Assembly: GCA_943735955.1 (NCBI GenBank)
Contig: OX030955.1
Span: 2,641,234 to 2,705,233 of the forward strand
Length of the DNA: 64,000 nt
Source of the DNA: Piscicola geometra
Taxonomy: Eukaryota; Annelida; Clitellata; Hirudinida; Piscicolidae
Direction: 5' to 3'
The notes beneath the pieces were generated by a model. The model saw only the letters and a list, made by a program, of their open reading frames with translations, ran no database searches and was not told the origin of the DNA. Position 1 is the first letter of the stretch. Every line of letters begins with the position of its first letter. This document shows, in pieces, positions 26,390-38,571 of this stretch. The translations under genes and the position numbers were made by a program.

Positions 26390-29300
26390 ATGAAAATGAA
26401 GTTTTTAATACTGTTCGTAATAATGGGGCTTTTGGGAGGAATTCATGGTCAAAACTCGAGAAGAAAGTCGAGTCGGAGGTACAAGATCAAAGAGAAGGAC
26501 AGACTCATTGAGAATCACTCAAACTCTCCATCTAACAACATTTCTTCCCATCCCAGAAGTGACAGGAGAATCCTACAGTGGCAACCCAACGATAAACCAG
26601 CTCTTCATGCAAGCGAACACACGCAATCCGACATCTCAGCACCTTCTAGCGAGAACTGTTTTCGGAGGAAGCAATGTATGTTCGAAGGCGCTCGAGTGCA
26701 GTACGACATCCTCTCGTCCATCAACCGCAACTGCTTCTGTGACGACCTGTGTTCCGCCTACGACGACTGCTGCTTTGACGCCGTCAAGCCTCGAAGAGTC
26801 GTCATGAAGATCGATCCGAATCTCATCTTCTGCCTTCCGCTTCAAGTCAACTTCACACCGCCAGCTTCTGAACACAAGAACTATCGTTTCAACTTTGAGA
26901 AAATGCCTTTCAAGATGGTGAAGAGATGTCCGTGGAGTTACCAGGACACTTTCATCAAGAGCCAGTGTCTCAGGACGCAAGACTGGTTCAACCGGATCCC
27001 AGTCAACGGCAAATACAGCAAGATTTTGTACCAGAACTACTACTGTGCCGTGTGCAACGGAGACACTGAAGTGTTGTTCTGGGCGTTGGAGAGGAAGTTC
27101 ACCGCTAATCTGCAGTCTCTTTCGGGCATCGGTTACATCGACAAGATGTCGCTGGACACTTCGCCAGAGTTTTTGAAGTTTGAGTACATAGAAGGCATGC
27201 CTCCACGCTACTGCGAGCCTGAGCTGGTATCGAAGTGCGCCGATTGGTGGGAGACTGCTTCTGACCACCAAATGTGCGTTGGCGCAAACAAAACATCGCA
27301 TATCTACGCCGTTCTGAGAGATAAACTGCAGGTCTACCGTAATAGCCACTGTGCTTCTTGCAACGGCATAGCGTCTGATCTATTCACCGAATGCCCTGAT
27401 AAAGAGCGAGAAAAGATTGACTCATACACTTCAAACTTTTTAGACAATTATCAAAGCCCTTCGTTTAGAATTGTAATCGACATCAACACGGGAGAAGGTG
27501 TAATTAAAAAGAAATACAAAAACGGTAACCAAGAAATTCTGAAAAAAATTTCATTAAAGCAGTGTGAAGTTGGCTCTGTTTTGAACCCAGTCACCTGGAG
27601 CTGCAAGCAAATATTCTGTAAAAAGAACTTTGTTCTCACTAAAGATGGCTGCAAGTCCTCACAAGAGTCCGAACAAGCACACACCGCCAACCCACCCCAG
27701 CCTGCCAAAACAACAACGAGCATGGTTAGGTCAGTCGAGTCTTACACCGAAAGAGTTTCCAGCACCACCCCTAAGGCTTCTACCATCGATCCAACGCTGC
27801 CAACTAAATTCAGCGAAGGTCACAAGGTCGATGAGATCGCAAAAAGCATTTTTGACAGAAAGCAATCCGAATTTATGCTCAACTGCTCCGTGCAACTATC
27901 CTACCACGACTCCCAAGTGGAATTCCTCGACGACGGCGAAATCAAAGTAAAAGATAATAACTCGACGTATACCCTAGATCAGTATCAATACCAAGGTTCG
28001 AGCATCGTCGTTTGTGAGTCGGAAGCGTTTGAAAAGCACGGAGCAAAAGAGCTACATGCAAACAGCTCAATGCTTGCTTCAAACACACATGTGACACAAA
28101 GAGTGAACGTGCAAGCGTTCATCAATTACTTTGAATTGACTTCGATTCAGAGGTTTCTCTCCTTCATTGGCATTTTCATTTCGCTGTCTTCGATGCTGGT
28201 GACACTGGCTTGCTTCATCGCCTTCAAATCACTTCGAATGAATTATATTGGCTTTTGTGTAATTGGATTAAGCACGTCTCTGATAGGTGTGCAACTTTTC
28301 TTAATTCTCATCATGGTTTCCGAAGATGAAATCTCCGTCAGCAATATTTGCTTCTATATCGCTCTTTCCCTCCACTTTTTCTTGCTTTCTTCTTTTTTCT
28401 GGTTGAACTCATTGACTTACATATCCTTCAGGAACCATCTGCGACAAAAAAGCGAAACGATATTTGAAATTAACTTTCTCGACGTCATCTTTCTGCTTTC
28501 TTACACTCTTCTGCTTCCCGCAATGCTCGTCTGTGTGACATCTTTCCTAGACATATTTGAAGTTAATGGATTTTTCAGACCTCACTACGCCGGTTTTGGG
28601 TGTTGGATTTCAAATTTCAGTGCACTCGTTCTTTACTTTCTCATCCCGTGCGCATTTCTCATATTTTTGAACTTAATTTTCCTCGTTTACTCTTTCATCA
28701 ACCACTGTTTCTTCCGCTCTTCCAACCTAAACGGTGATCCACCCGATACTAATGGCCTTCTCTTGTCTTCAAAACTCAACGCAATTATCATCAGCACCTG
28801 GATCTTCTCATTCGCCTCGGCATACACACAAATCTCAACTATCTGGTTCATATTCATCTTCTTGAACTGCATAACAGGCCCCGTCATATTTCTTTCTACA
28901 GTTTACGCCAGAAAAGATATCAGTTTCCTTAAAAAATCACACGCCAACGGAATCTCCAGGGGCATTGCTTTGAGGAATGAAGACAACATGATAGTATTAA
29001 CGACCGACAGTTTCATATCGAAGGACGAGAGTTCTGAGACGAGCAATGGCATGTACGCAGGCAGGTCATCGAGAGGAAGCACCCTGGAAAGCAGGAGGTG
29101 CAATGGCGACAGTGAAATGCAGGATGTTTTCGAACAGCCCTTCATGAAGCATGGCAACCACAACTACCAAGCTCACACTCTCAATCACCACTCCGTGCAC
29201 AACCAGCACCTCTACAACCACTCCCTTCACAACCACTCTCTCCACAACCACCAGAACCACCATCATGGCGACAACAGGTCTCTCCGTAGCAGCAGTCAAG

Positions 29301-29395
29301 ACATGAATGCCGACCACCCTTACAACATGAGGGGCAGGTACACTGTCGACAAGAGACACCTCAAAGAGATGGTCCTGATCGAAACGTGCATGTGA
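26390..29395 (+). CDS. Intronless family B GPCR with somatomedin-B domain, Methuselah-like
   Basis: One open exon of 1001 residues from ATG 26390. Residues 1-20 (MKMKFLILFVIMGLLGGIHG) are a signal peptide. A somatomedin-B-like domain at about 88-145 has the eight-cysteine pattern with the core NCFCDDLCSAYDDCCFDAV. Further cysteine-rich extracellular sequence follows (YYCAVCNGD, CASCNG), then a Thr/Ser/Pro linker. The pre-TM region (VEFLDDGEIKV, then YQGSSIVVCESEAF) is typical of Methuselah-like receptors, and no GPS cleavage motif is seen. Seven hydrophobic helices run from about residue 588 (FLSFIGIFISLSSMLVTLAC) to 838. The cytosolic tail is His/Asn-rich and ends VLIETCM. It should be a plasma-membrane receptor coupling to G proteins; the ligand is unknown. 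An intronless form suggests an old retrocopy or intron loss. Confidence 0.9.
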   Translation: MKMKFLILFVIMGLLGGIHGQNSRRKSSRRYKIKEKDRLIENHSNSPSNNISSHPRSDRRILQWQPNDKPALHASEHTQSDISAPSSENCFRRKQCMFEGARVQYDILSSINRNCFCDDLCSAYDDCCFDAVKPRRVVMKIDPNLIFCLPLQVNFTPPASEHKNYRFNFEKMPFKMVKRCPWSYQDTFIKSQCLRTQDWFNRIPVNGKYSKILYQNYYCAVCNGDTEVLFWALERKFTANLQSLSGIGYIDKMSLDTSPEFLKFEYIEGMPPRYCEPELVSKCADWWETASDHQMCVGANKTSHIYAVLRDKLQVYRNSHCASCNGIASDLFTECPDKEREKIDSYTSNFLDNYQSPSFRIVIDINTGEGVIKKKYKNGNQEILKKISLKQCEVGSVLNPVTWSCKQIFCKKNFVLTKDGCKSSQESEQAHTANPPQPAKTTTSMVRSVESYTERVSSTTPKASTIDPTLPTKFSEGHKVDEIAKSIFDRKQSEFMLNCSVQLSYHDSQVEFLDDGEIKVKDNNSTYTLDQYQYQGSSIVVCESEAFEKHGAKELHANSSMLASNTHVTQRVNVQAFINYFELTSIQRFLSFIGIFISLSSMLVTLACFIAFKSLRMNYIGFCVIGLSTSLIGVQLFLILIMVSEDEISVSNICFYIALSLHFFLLSSFFWLNSLTYISFRNHLRQKSETIFEINFLDVIFLLSYTLLLPAMLVCVTSFLDIFEVNGFFRPHYAGFGCWISNFSALVLYFLIPCAFLIFLNLIFLVYSFINHCFFRSSNLNGDPPDTNGLLLSSKLNAIIISTWIFSFASAYTQISTIWFIFIFLNCITGPVIFLSTVYARKDISFLKKSHANGISRGIALRNEDNMIVLTTDSFISKDESSETSNGMYAGRSSRGSTLESRRCNGDSEMQDVFEQPFMKHGNHNYQAHTLNHHSVHNQHLYNHSLHNHSLHNHQNHHHGDNRSLRSSSQDMNADHPYNMRGRYTVDKRHLKEMVLIETCM

Positions 29396-29589
29396 ACACT
29401 GAATATTAGTTTCTTGTGAACAAAAGCGTTTATTTATTTGAATGGTATTCATTTATAGCAAACTGATTCAATTGAATGCATTTCGTATTGGAAATTCACG
29501 ATACTTTTTTACGTTGCAGTTTTTTCTAATAATTAATTTCTTGTTTAAAGCTTCAATTCTTTTTGTGTGCTGACTTTTCAAGAAATCAA
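29396..29589. other. GPCR 3' flank
   Basis: AT-rich 3' UTR-like sequence. The first clear AATAAA lies at 29940-29945, beyond a LINE tail, so the real cleavage site is uncertain. Confidence 0.4.
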
Positions 29590-29640
29590 TCAATCAATCA
29601 ATCAAATCTATTTCTATAGCGCTCTTTCTCAAATTCAAGA
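29590..29640 (-). mobile_element. LINE 3' tail with TTGA repeats (minus strand)
   Basis: Read on the minus strand: half of the hairpin (complement of AGCGCTCTT, 29618-29626), then TATAGAAATAGATTTGATTGATTGATT. It is the same tail as at 23281-23341, with the second hairpin arm degraded. Confidence 0.65.
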
Positions 29641-31789
29641 AATATGAGTTATTATTCCTTCAGACGTTATTGCAGTCCAACATTATTTTTTTTATATATG
29701 CAAAAGAATATGTGCAAAGCCTACATACATTTTTTGCAAGAGCAAATTTATTATCATAATTTGAGAGGCAAGTAAGCGAGTAGCTAACGTGGTCCAGAAG
29801 TTTAATCCTGGCGCTTCTATCTTTTCATCTGCTTCATCTGTGCGTCCTCTTCGGAAATTAAATTCAAATACATGTAGATTTTAGTCAAAAAGCCTCCTAA
29901 AGCTGTAGGAATGTTTTTTTTATATATTTTAATAGTGTTAATAAAACTGCGAAATTTCAACAAAAGTGCATGTAAAGAAATTTTTTTATAAAGTTTATTT
30001 CATGACAGTCGTATTTTTTCTGCACATTTGCAAAATGCTTTAAATTCTTCCTATGTTCATGGTCCGTTTTTATCACAGTCACGCGACTTAAACTGGAATA
30101 AATAAAACAATATAAATTAAAATAGGAAAAGATGACTAGTAAAAAGTATAAAAAGAAAAAAATATCATGCAACCGTCGTTTTAATGAATACTTCATCCGT
30201 AAAATGGGCACTAAATTTGCCACTATTTTATTTAAAGCATATAATCTATCTAGGAACATATTCTTTGAATGGTTTCCAAAAGCGAATTCAGATAAAAGAA
30301 CTAAACCAGGTTGTTTAAGGTTGTTATATTGAGAAAAAAATGCAAAAAATAAAAGGAATCATTGAAGAATCCTTAAGCTTTTAAGTATGTCTTAAGTTTA
30401 AAAAAAACTTTAGTAATTATTGTAGGGAAAACAATGTAAGGTCAATAAATCATTTAGCTTTAGCTTCGTGGTAAGAAAAAAAAAGAGGAACTCTTTCAAA
30501 AAATTAGTTATAAAACTAGTTTTGAGCCTTTCTTTTGTAAATTACAACTTACTTTTAGAGGATTGAAATTTCAATTTGAAGTGGTTTACACTAATTTTAA
30601 GGAAATGTATTCACTATATTGCATGAACATTGTAATTCGTTTGTTTTTAAATAATTCTAGTATGCAGTCGTAAAGAAGTTTTTATTTATTAAATGCCTTC
30701 ATAAAAAATTATAGCTTTTTAATTTCACTTCCAAAGTCTATTTATTTAGATACACATCAAAGCCAATAATATTTTTATCAAGCAAGATTTAATATCCGAT
30801 CTGATTATCCAAACCATTAAACAAATTATAATTGTTCTTACTTCTTGAAATAATATGAATACTTGGAAAATTAGTGCGGTTGACTTCTCAGGATGCTACT
30901 AAACATATTTTAGGTCTTAAAATATTCCGTAGGTGGCACTGCAAAACTAATGACCACCATTAAGTTAAGATCATTTTAAAAGGACCACAAGCAGTAAATC
31001 ACAATTCAAAATGAATAAAATTATCTTTTTTTTTAATCTGGAGAAAGATAAATCTAAATTGGCGAAAAAATTATTTGGTTGATTTGTCTAAAAACAAAAA
31101 AAATGTCAGTGCGAGATGATGAAGATTAAATATAGCACGATATATCATGGAGTTCGGAAGCATCAAACAATTAAAAACTGAAACTTTTTTTACAATTATT
31201 CTTTCATCTGTTTTTTCTTAATAACTTTTTCATGGGAAAGAAAAGAAAAATGTATATTGTAATAATATTTTTATTGTTTAAAAAAATATATTTCCACTAT
31301 TTTATTTTTTACAAAAATATATTTAAAATATTTAATAATTAATCATATGTATTATTATTCTTTCTCATCATAAATATTATATTAGTAGCTGGAGCATTAA
31401 CACCGGGGTTCGGGAAATGGTATGTCCGCAGAAATGCTAAGAGTAGCCAATTTGTCATTTTGACACATCCCGTATCATTATTGCGGCTATTTTTAATATT
31501 TAAACTTTTCCCCAATAAGAAGAAGAATTGTTTCCATGAAATTATATTTTGCAGTGTTTTGACATTATTTAAAATATAGCTAGATCTTTTAAATTTTACT
31601 TCAAATTGTATTTTCTTCCGAATGTATGTCTTACCAACTGTAATCTTCTTTTATAGGAAATTATGAATTAAAAAACTTAAAGTAATAATAATATTTATAA
31701 TTATTAATATATTTAGTTCCATTATTTTGGCAGGAAGCCTGCATTAGGGACAGTTATAGTGGCATGTGTGTCATTCAATACACTTCTCT

Positions 31790-32035
31790 TCCAGAACCCC
31801 ACATCCTTAAGAATGTGTGCGTGTGTCCATTGACATGTGTGTATGTGTGTTTGTACTGGTATGTAAGTCTTGCTGTTTTGGTTTTTTTGTGTGAATTGGT
31901 CAGTTGGGTGCTGGTCGACGTTTGTGTGTGTGTCAGTGTGAGTGTGTGTAAGTCAGTGTCAGTGTGCGAGTAAAGATTTGAAAAGCTCTTGGTGTGTCTA
32001 CTTTGATTTGTTTGTCTGTGTGTGTGTGTTATTTT
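31790..32035 (+). repeat. GT-rich degenerate microsatellite
   Basis: Interrupted GTGTGTATGTGTGTTTG-like sequence of about 245 bp. It is open on both strands only because of the repeat. Confidence 0.75.
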
Positions 32036-33149
32036 TATAGGTATGTGCGTAGAACCACCTGAAAGCCCATCTTCAATAATTTTCCCTTTATATAATCCCA
32101 TACTTATGTTTTAATTTTTATTTACATATTGCTGAAAGTATAAACCATAATAGCATTTCAGTTTCACTAATTAAATAATAGACAATCACTCATTTTCTTT
32201 ATGATTAGGCAAAGTTCAAAATCAGGTTTTATAGAAAATTCTTAAATTTATTTTTATAAGAAAAAAATCGTTAAACTGTTAATATAAAATAAAATCAGAT
32301 ACAAAAAACAGTCTGACAGTGAGCCAAAGCAGAGAATACAAGAAAAACCCCAAAAAATAAAATACTCATAGAATTCCTGCTAATGCATTTTGAATTCCTG
32401 CTCAAAAGGCTCGACAGGCTAAGAGGTCGTGTCAGAGCTGCAAATAGGTCAAGACCTTTTATAGGTCACACAATACTAATAAAATAACAATAGCAATAAA
32501 ACTACAAAAGCACTAAAACACAATTTTTAGTTAATTGTACAATAATTGATTTTAGAAATTATAATATACTCTTTTATAATAAGTTTTACAAATGCTAAAA
32601 CATTCTAAGCATATATTTTTAAAGTTAACCCCAATTTACCGCAACTATTACCACAATCGCCACTACCATTATCATTTTCTAAATCCTCCTTCTTCTCTTC
32701 TCTTCTTCATTATCATCATCATCATCCTAGTCATCATCAACCTCATCATCATAATCACAACCCTCATCAGCATGCAAATGACCATCATCATCTCTTAAGG
32801 TTCCCGACAAATTGATATTCAAATGGCCGCTATGCAAAGGAAATGGCGTTGAAAGCGGCATCCACGGATGGGTGATTGTTTAAATAACCTCTGTTTCAAT
32901 TTATTGAGACCTATTCTTATTATGATTAAGATTATTAATATGATAATTATTTAGTTAAATATTGTGAAAATTATATTATATTAATCAAACAAATTATGAC
33001 GAGACAGGAAAGCAACAAGAATGATTAAAATTCAAAAAATCATTACAATTCAAAAAATATTAATCAATTAATTAATGTATTTATTATTATTAGTTTTAAA
33101 AAGCATTATAATTGGCAATTTAATTATTATTTTCAATTTTTCAGCATCA

Positions 33150-33890
33150 TCATCATAACCATTCTCAAAACTTTCATAACCAGCATCATTCCACAAAATC
33201 ACAACCAACACCACCACCACCACGTGACCACCTCTATAAGGAATTCAGGGTCAAGTGGGTTTCAGAGGGGCAAGGTGTATGTGAAGCGTGGTGATGATGA
33301 TTTTTGTGGTGATGATGATGATTTAGGTGGTGGTGATGATGATTTTTTGGTGATGATGATGATTTAGGTGGTGGTGATGATGATGGTGATATTAAAGTGG
33401 GGAAGTTATTATTAGTGGTGGTGTTGTTGGTGCTAGAGATTATGGTAACTGCGAAAAAGTATTGATGGCGAAATAAGAATATTTTAAAAATAAAGATGCC
33501 GGTGGTAAAAGCGGTCATTGGATGGTGCTAGTGATGATGGTGCTGATAGGATGGTGCTAGTGATGATGGTGCTGATAGGATGGTGCTAGTGATGATGAAG
33601 AACTAATGCAAACGATGAAGGCGTGTTCGGTGATGCGTTGGAGAATTGTAAGTGGAAGGCTGTGAATGCCTAACAGGGTCGTTCGAATGCCTTTAACGGT
33701 CGTTGGTCATTGAGGTGGTCAATTGATGGGATGGTGGTGGTTTAGTGGTGATGGTGATTTTTGTGGTTGGGATGGTTGTGGTGATGGTTGTGGTGGTGGT
33801 GGTTATGGAGGTGATTTTTGTGGTTGGGGTGGTTGTGGTCGTAATAGTGGTGGTTGTGATGATAGTAGTATGATAATAGTGGTTGTGATG
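33150..33890 (+). repeat. GAT/GGT trinucleotide-rich cluster with a 29-bp tandem repeat
   Basis: ATC/ACC repeats at 33150-33230, then GATGATGATTTAGGTGGTG-type units near 33285-33400. A 29-bp unit GGATGGTGCTAGTGATGATG followed by GTGCTGATA repeats 2.7 times at 33520-33597. GGTGGTGAT/GTTGTGGT repeats fill 33724-33890. Confidence 0.85.
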
Positions 33891-36800
33891 AGGATAATGC
33901 TAATGATAGAAACGAAGATGAGGGTTTGAATCGTCCGTTGTGAGGCTTCGGCATTCGAAAAAATATGAAAGACCTCCTTTTGATTTATATTTATACACTG
34001 TTTACTTTCGTTGAAAGCTGGAAATAAAAATTCAGTAAATGATAAATAATCGTTTAAAAATTGAGGCCTTATTCCAAGCCAAGGCAACTCTTCTTGAATC
34101 ACTCGCCACGATGTGCCTTCAATCACTCATTGTCCCCAGCCAGTGATTCATTATCGGCGGCACACGATCGCAATTATTCTGGATTAAGAGTCTTTTTATT
34201 CTTTTCAGTGGAATTAATGTTTCAATGTCTCCTATTTTTAAGTCGAGTTACTTTTATTTGTTTTTTTTTTAATATATTTTGTTTTTTATTGAAATTTTTT
34301 GTGTTCTAATCAACTCAGCATACAATTATTTAAGCACATCAAGCCATATTGAATTTAGTGCACACAAAAAACTTTGAAAATTCCTAAACTAAAAACTTTA
34401 TAAAAAAAAAGAATTTTCACAATTTTTATAACTATCGTCTCCTTGTAGAACCATTACAGTGATAGTTTTCTTAATTAACCTTAAAATGTAAAACTTCAAC
34501 CATTTTTTAAAATTAATAAGTTTTATTTTTAAAATTATTTCAAATACTACTCACTAGATATTCACAACTAAATCTGTGGGAATGACTGAAATCAATCTTA
34601 AAACCCTCGTTAAAACCCTTATAAGCGTCTTTCCATTGAGGCAGACAGGCAGTCAAGAAGAAAGACTCCGAGGCAGACGAAGGCAGGCGTTCATTGTTGC
34701 TGGAGGACCCTCAGCACAAATCACTGCCACCAGACCATCGTATGAGGCCATTGTCTTCTCAATGCTCCACCGTCTCACGATTCTTAAATGAACCTTACAA
34801 TTTTTGTTTAAGATTCCGTTTGTCTTATTTTTGATTAAAGGTTTTTATGTGCGCTTTGGGTTGGTTCTACCATCGGTAAAGTACTACATACTGTATATAG
34901 AAGTAAATAAAAATTTTAAAGTTTCTTTTTAAGATAGTTTTTAAGTTCGAAAAAAAATAACTAAAATGTTCATTGAAAATAAAATTTTAATTGCATAAAA
35001 ATCCATAAACTCATGATTTTAAGAAAAGTATTTATAAATATAACTAATTTTTGACGCATTTTTTGGAATCTATTATATTAATATTATTAATAAACAGAAT
35101 CGCCATTAAAAAGTACAGAAATGGTAAAAAGTACAGATATAAAGAGGGGGTTGTTAATGACGAGAATGATCAGGCTTGAGAAATGGGAGCTTTGCGGCAT
35201 TGTTCGCGACTCCTTCGCGAGAGATCCTCAGCTCGTCGTCAGGCATTTATTATGCCGCGAAAAAATATTCCCACAAGATTTATTCATGTTTGTGAGACAC
35301 TCAGTTTTGTCAATGAAGCGATTGATTTGTGTTTATTTAAAAAGTTAACTTGTTCAATTTTTTTCATTATAAGTTCTATACTGACTAAGTTATAATTGAA
35401 ATAATTGTCATCTTTATTTGATATAATCTTTTTGATTCTGATTTTTTTCTTCTATTGTTCCCGCATAAGCATGTTAATGTGCTTCATAGAAAAAAAGGGT
35501 TTAGTTTAACAACGTTCAAACACGTGAGTATGAATAACCATTTATATAAAAATCGAAAATATTTATATTTAAAAAATGTTTGTATACAAGAATAAACAAA
35601 TAGATTTTTCGTGAAACTATTATTAAACTGAAATTGTCTTCAAATCTACTCTTTCGATTAGTATAATATAATTTATAAAAACTAAAACTTAAAATCTAAA
35701 AAACCAGCTATTCGTTCCAAACTATATTTCTCTGAGGGGCAATTAAACTACCGCAAGTATGCTATTTCTCTAGCGGAATACGAGCCGTTTGGTCGCGTGT
35801 CAAGGCGTCTTCATACGTGGTTCTTGTGTTTCTCTAGAAATGTCGTCGTTATCTCGTACTCATCGCTTGCGCGTTTAGTGGTGATTAAGTGCTCTATGTT
35901 ATTTCATTCATATGTCTCTTATTAAAGAATTACTGTTATTATTACTACTTGAGAAGTAATTTATAGTTCTTTCTTATACAAATAAATTTAATTTGGAAGA
36001 TAATTTCATAAGATTTAAACTTTACTTTATTTTATCTCACCAACTACTCAAATTAGAATGGAATACGAAAAAAAATAATATTTTATGAAAATATAATTTT
36101 TATAACTTCAAAAAACAATCATTTAAAATTCAAAAACTGTTACAAATTTCACACTTTCAGTGGTCTTGGAACACACACGAGTTTACGCCCTTTACTATTG
36201 CTGGTCATTGTATTTATTCCATTGTATCGTAAATCATAAAATCATTTACAAATTTCAAGCCCGAATGAACTAAAGAGAAAACTTTTATGTTCTTTACGCT
36301 TGACGAACGCTGATTGTAACAATCTTACACAAGTCTGTTCCATAATTATCTCTTGATTATTTCCATAATTGGAATTAATTAATTTATTTATAAGCTTTTT
36401 TTTATTAAAATAACTATACATTGTGAAAAATATTTTCGATAGAATGTATGTTTTTAATAAAAATTTTATTAATGAACTTATATATTTTATCTTTTTGTTT
36501 AGAATAACAAATAAAAAAAACAAAAAATTAGAAAGAAAATTATTCTATCAAAAATAATATTGAATTCAGATCAAAGAGAATAGGTTTCAAGAGATAAGAA
36601 AATACTCCGATTCCGAGATAATGCTACAGTGATGGGCACAATTGGCTGTGCTAATAAGGCACGGTTCAGTGTACTTTATCATTGTATTGTAAGATCAAAA
36701 CCCCTTATCACAACCCTCCTTCACATCCCCCCTAACCATTCCAGATTAATTATCACTGCGTTACACCACTGCTTTGTACAATGATATAAAATTATTGTTA

Positions 36801-38029
36801 ATTATTTTCTTTTGCTGATAAGCTCCTTTGAGTACGTCTTTCGGGATACTAACGATTCCATCGATATGTTACCTTTGTTTATATTTGCTGTTGTTTGTTG
36901 TAGTAAACGAATAAAAAAGCAACAACAATAAATATATCAATGAAATCGTTAAAATTTAATGACATTTTCATTAAAAGATTAAATAATAAAAATAAAATGG
37001 TGTAGTAAATGGTATTCCAGAAAAATGAATTTAATATAAACCTATTGAAGATATTTTTTTTCATGTAAAAAGAATATTATCAGAAAAAGCAGTAAACATT
37101 TTAAAAATCTATAAAAAACATGTTAAAATAGGAGACTAACAACTCGAACAACTCAATCCTCGCCGGGGCATCACCTGCAGCCCTTTCACTGCTCAAGCGA
37201 GAAGAAGGTCGCAGGATCAAGGGTTCAGAGGTGACATGGCCAAGAATCGGGTCGTTCTCAGCTATGAGAATGTTTTTATTTTTCAACTTGCTTAAATTCA
37301 TTTGAGGGGTTTCAGTATGCCAAAGAAAAATATTTAAAGAAAATACTATTTATTTATTTATTTAAGTTATTTCAACTACTATAACCACAAAAGTAATATC
37401 AGAAGCCAACCACAAGCACATCTTTCGACTCATATTTCAGGCGCAGATTATCAAAGAGTCCGATATTATTTTACGAGCTCTTTGTAGTGGTGGGGGGATG
37501 AACGGCAGGTCGTGTTTCAGCCATTATCACCACACCTTCTTCTTATCAACCTGCTAATCACACCCCTCCATAGTTCTCCTACTTTGTACTTCGGTAATTA
37601 TTGTATTTTTTGTGCTATTTTCAAAAGAGTTTTTGCTGCTTTTGTAGTAATATTCGAAAATGTTATTTTTTTATCCGTTTTAAAATGAAATAATATTTCA
37701 TTAAAGCTTAAGTTTAAAAAAAAATTGTTAATCCATTTATTTATAAATAGTATTACTGAGTTATCTAATATTACAAAATAAAAATTTTTACAATTATTTT
37801 GATTGACACATAAAATAATCTTTTTATTATCCAGAAGAAAGTTACAAAAACAAAAGATAGTTACAACAAAGAGAGATATTTATTAGTTTTGTGAAAGGAT
37901 TATTCTATAGTATTTCTTTTGTATGACTATATAATATGGTGTCATTAATTTTAGAAAAAGGATAAAATATTGCTTTAAAAAATATTTTTATGAAGAAGAA
38001 TGCATGTCAAATAAATAAAACACCCACAC

Positions 38030-38571
<542 letters not shown>

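Larger units (their letters stand above)
29641..38029. other. Gene desert, left part (GPCR to the 38-kb microsatellite)
   Basis: Very AT-rich with no exon I can support. GC-richer, non-repetitive islands of 150-300 bp lie at about 32800-32880 (with ATGCAAAG, a POU-type octamer variant), 34580-34790, 35110-35330, 35720-35900, 36600-36780, 37130-37290 and 37430-37590. They are open in places, but without family motifs or splice context, and are better candidates for regulatory DNA than for genes. Simple repeats are listed separately. Confidence 0.5.
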
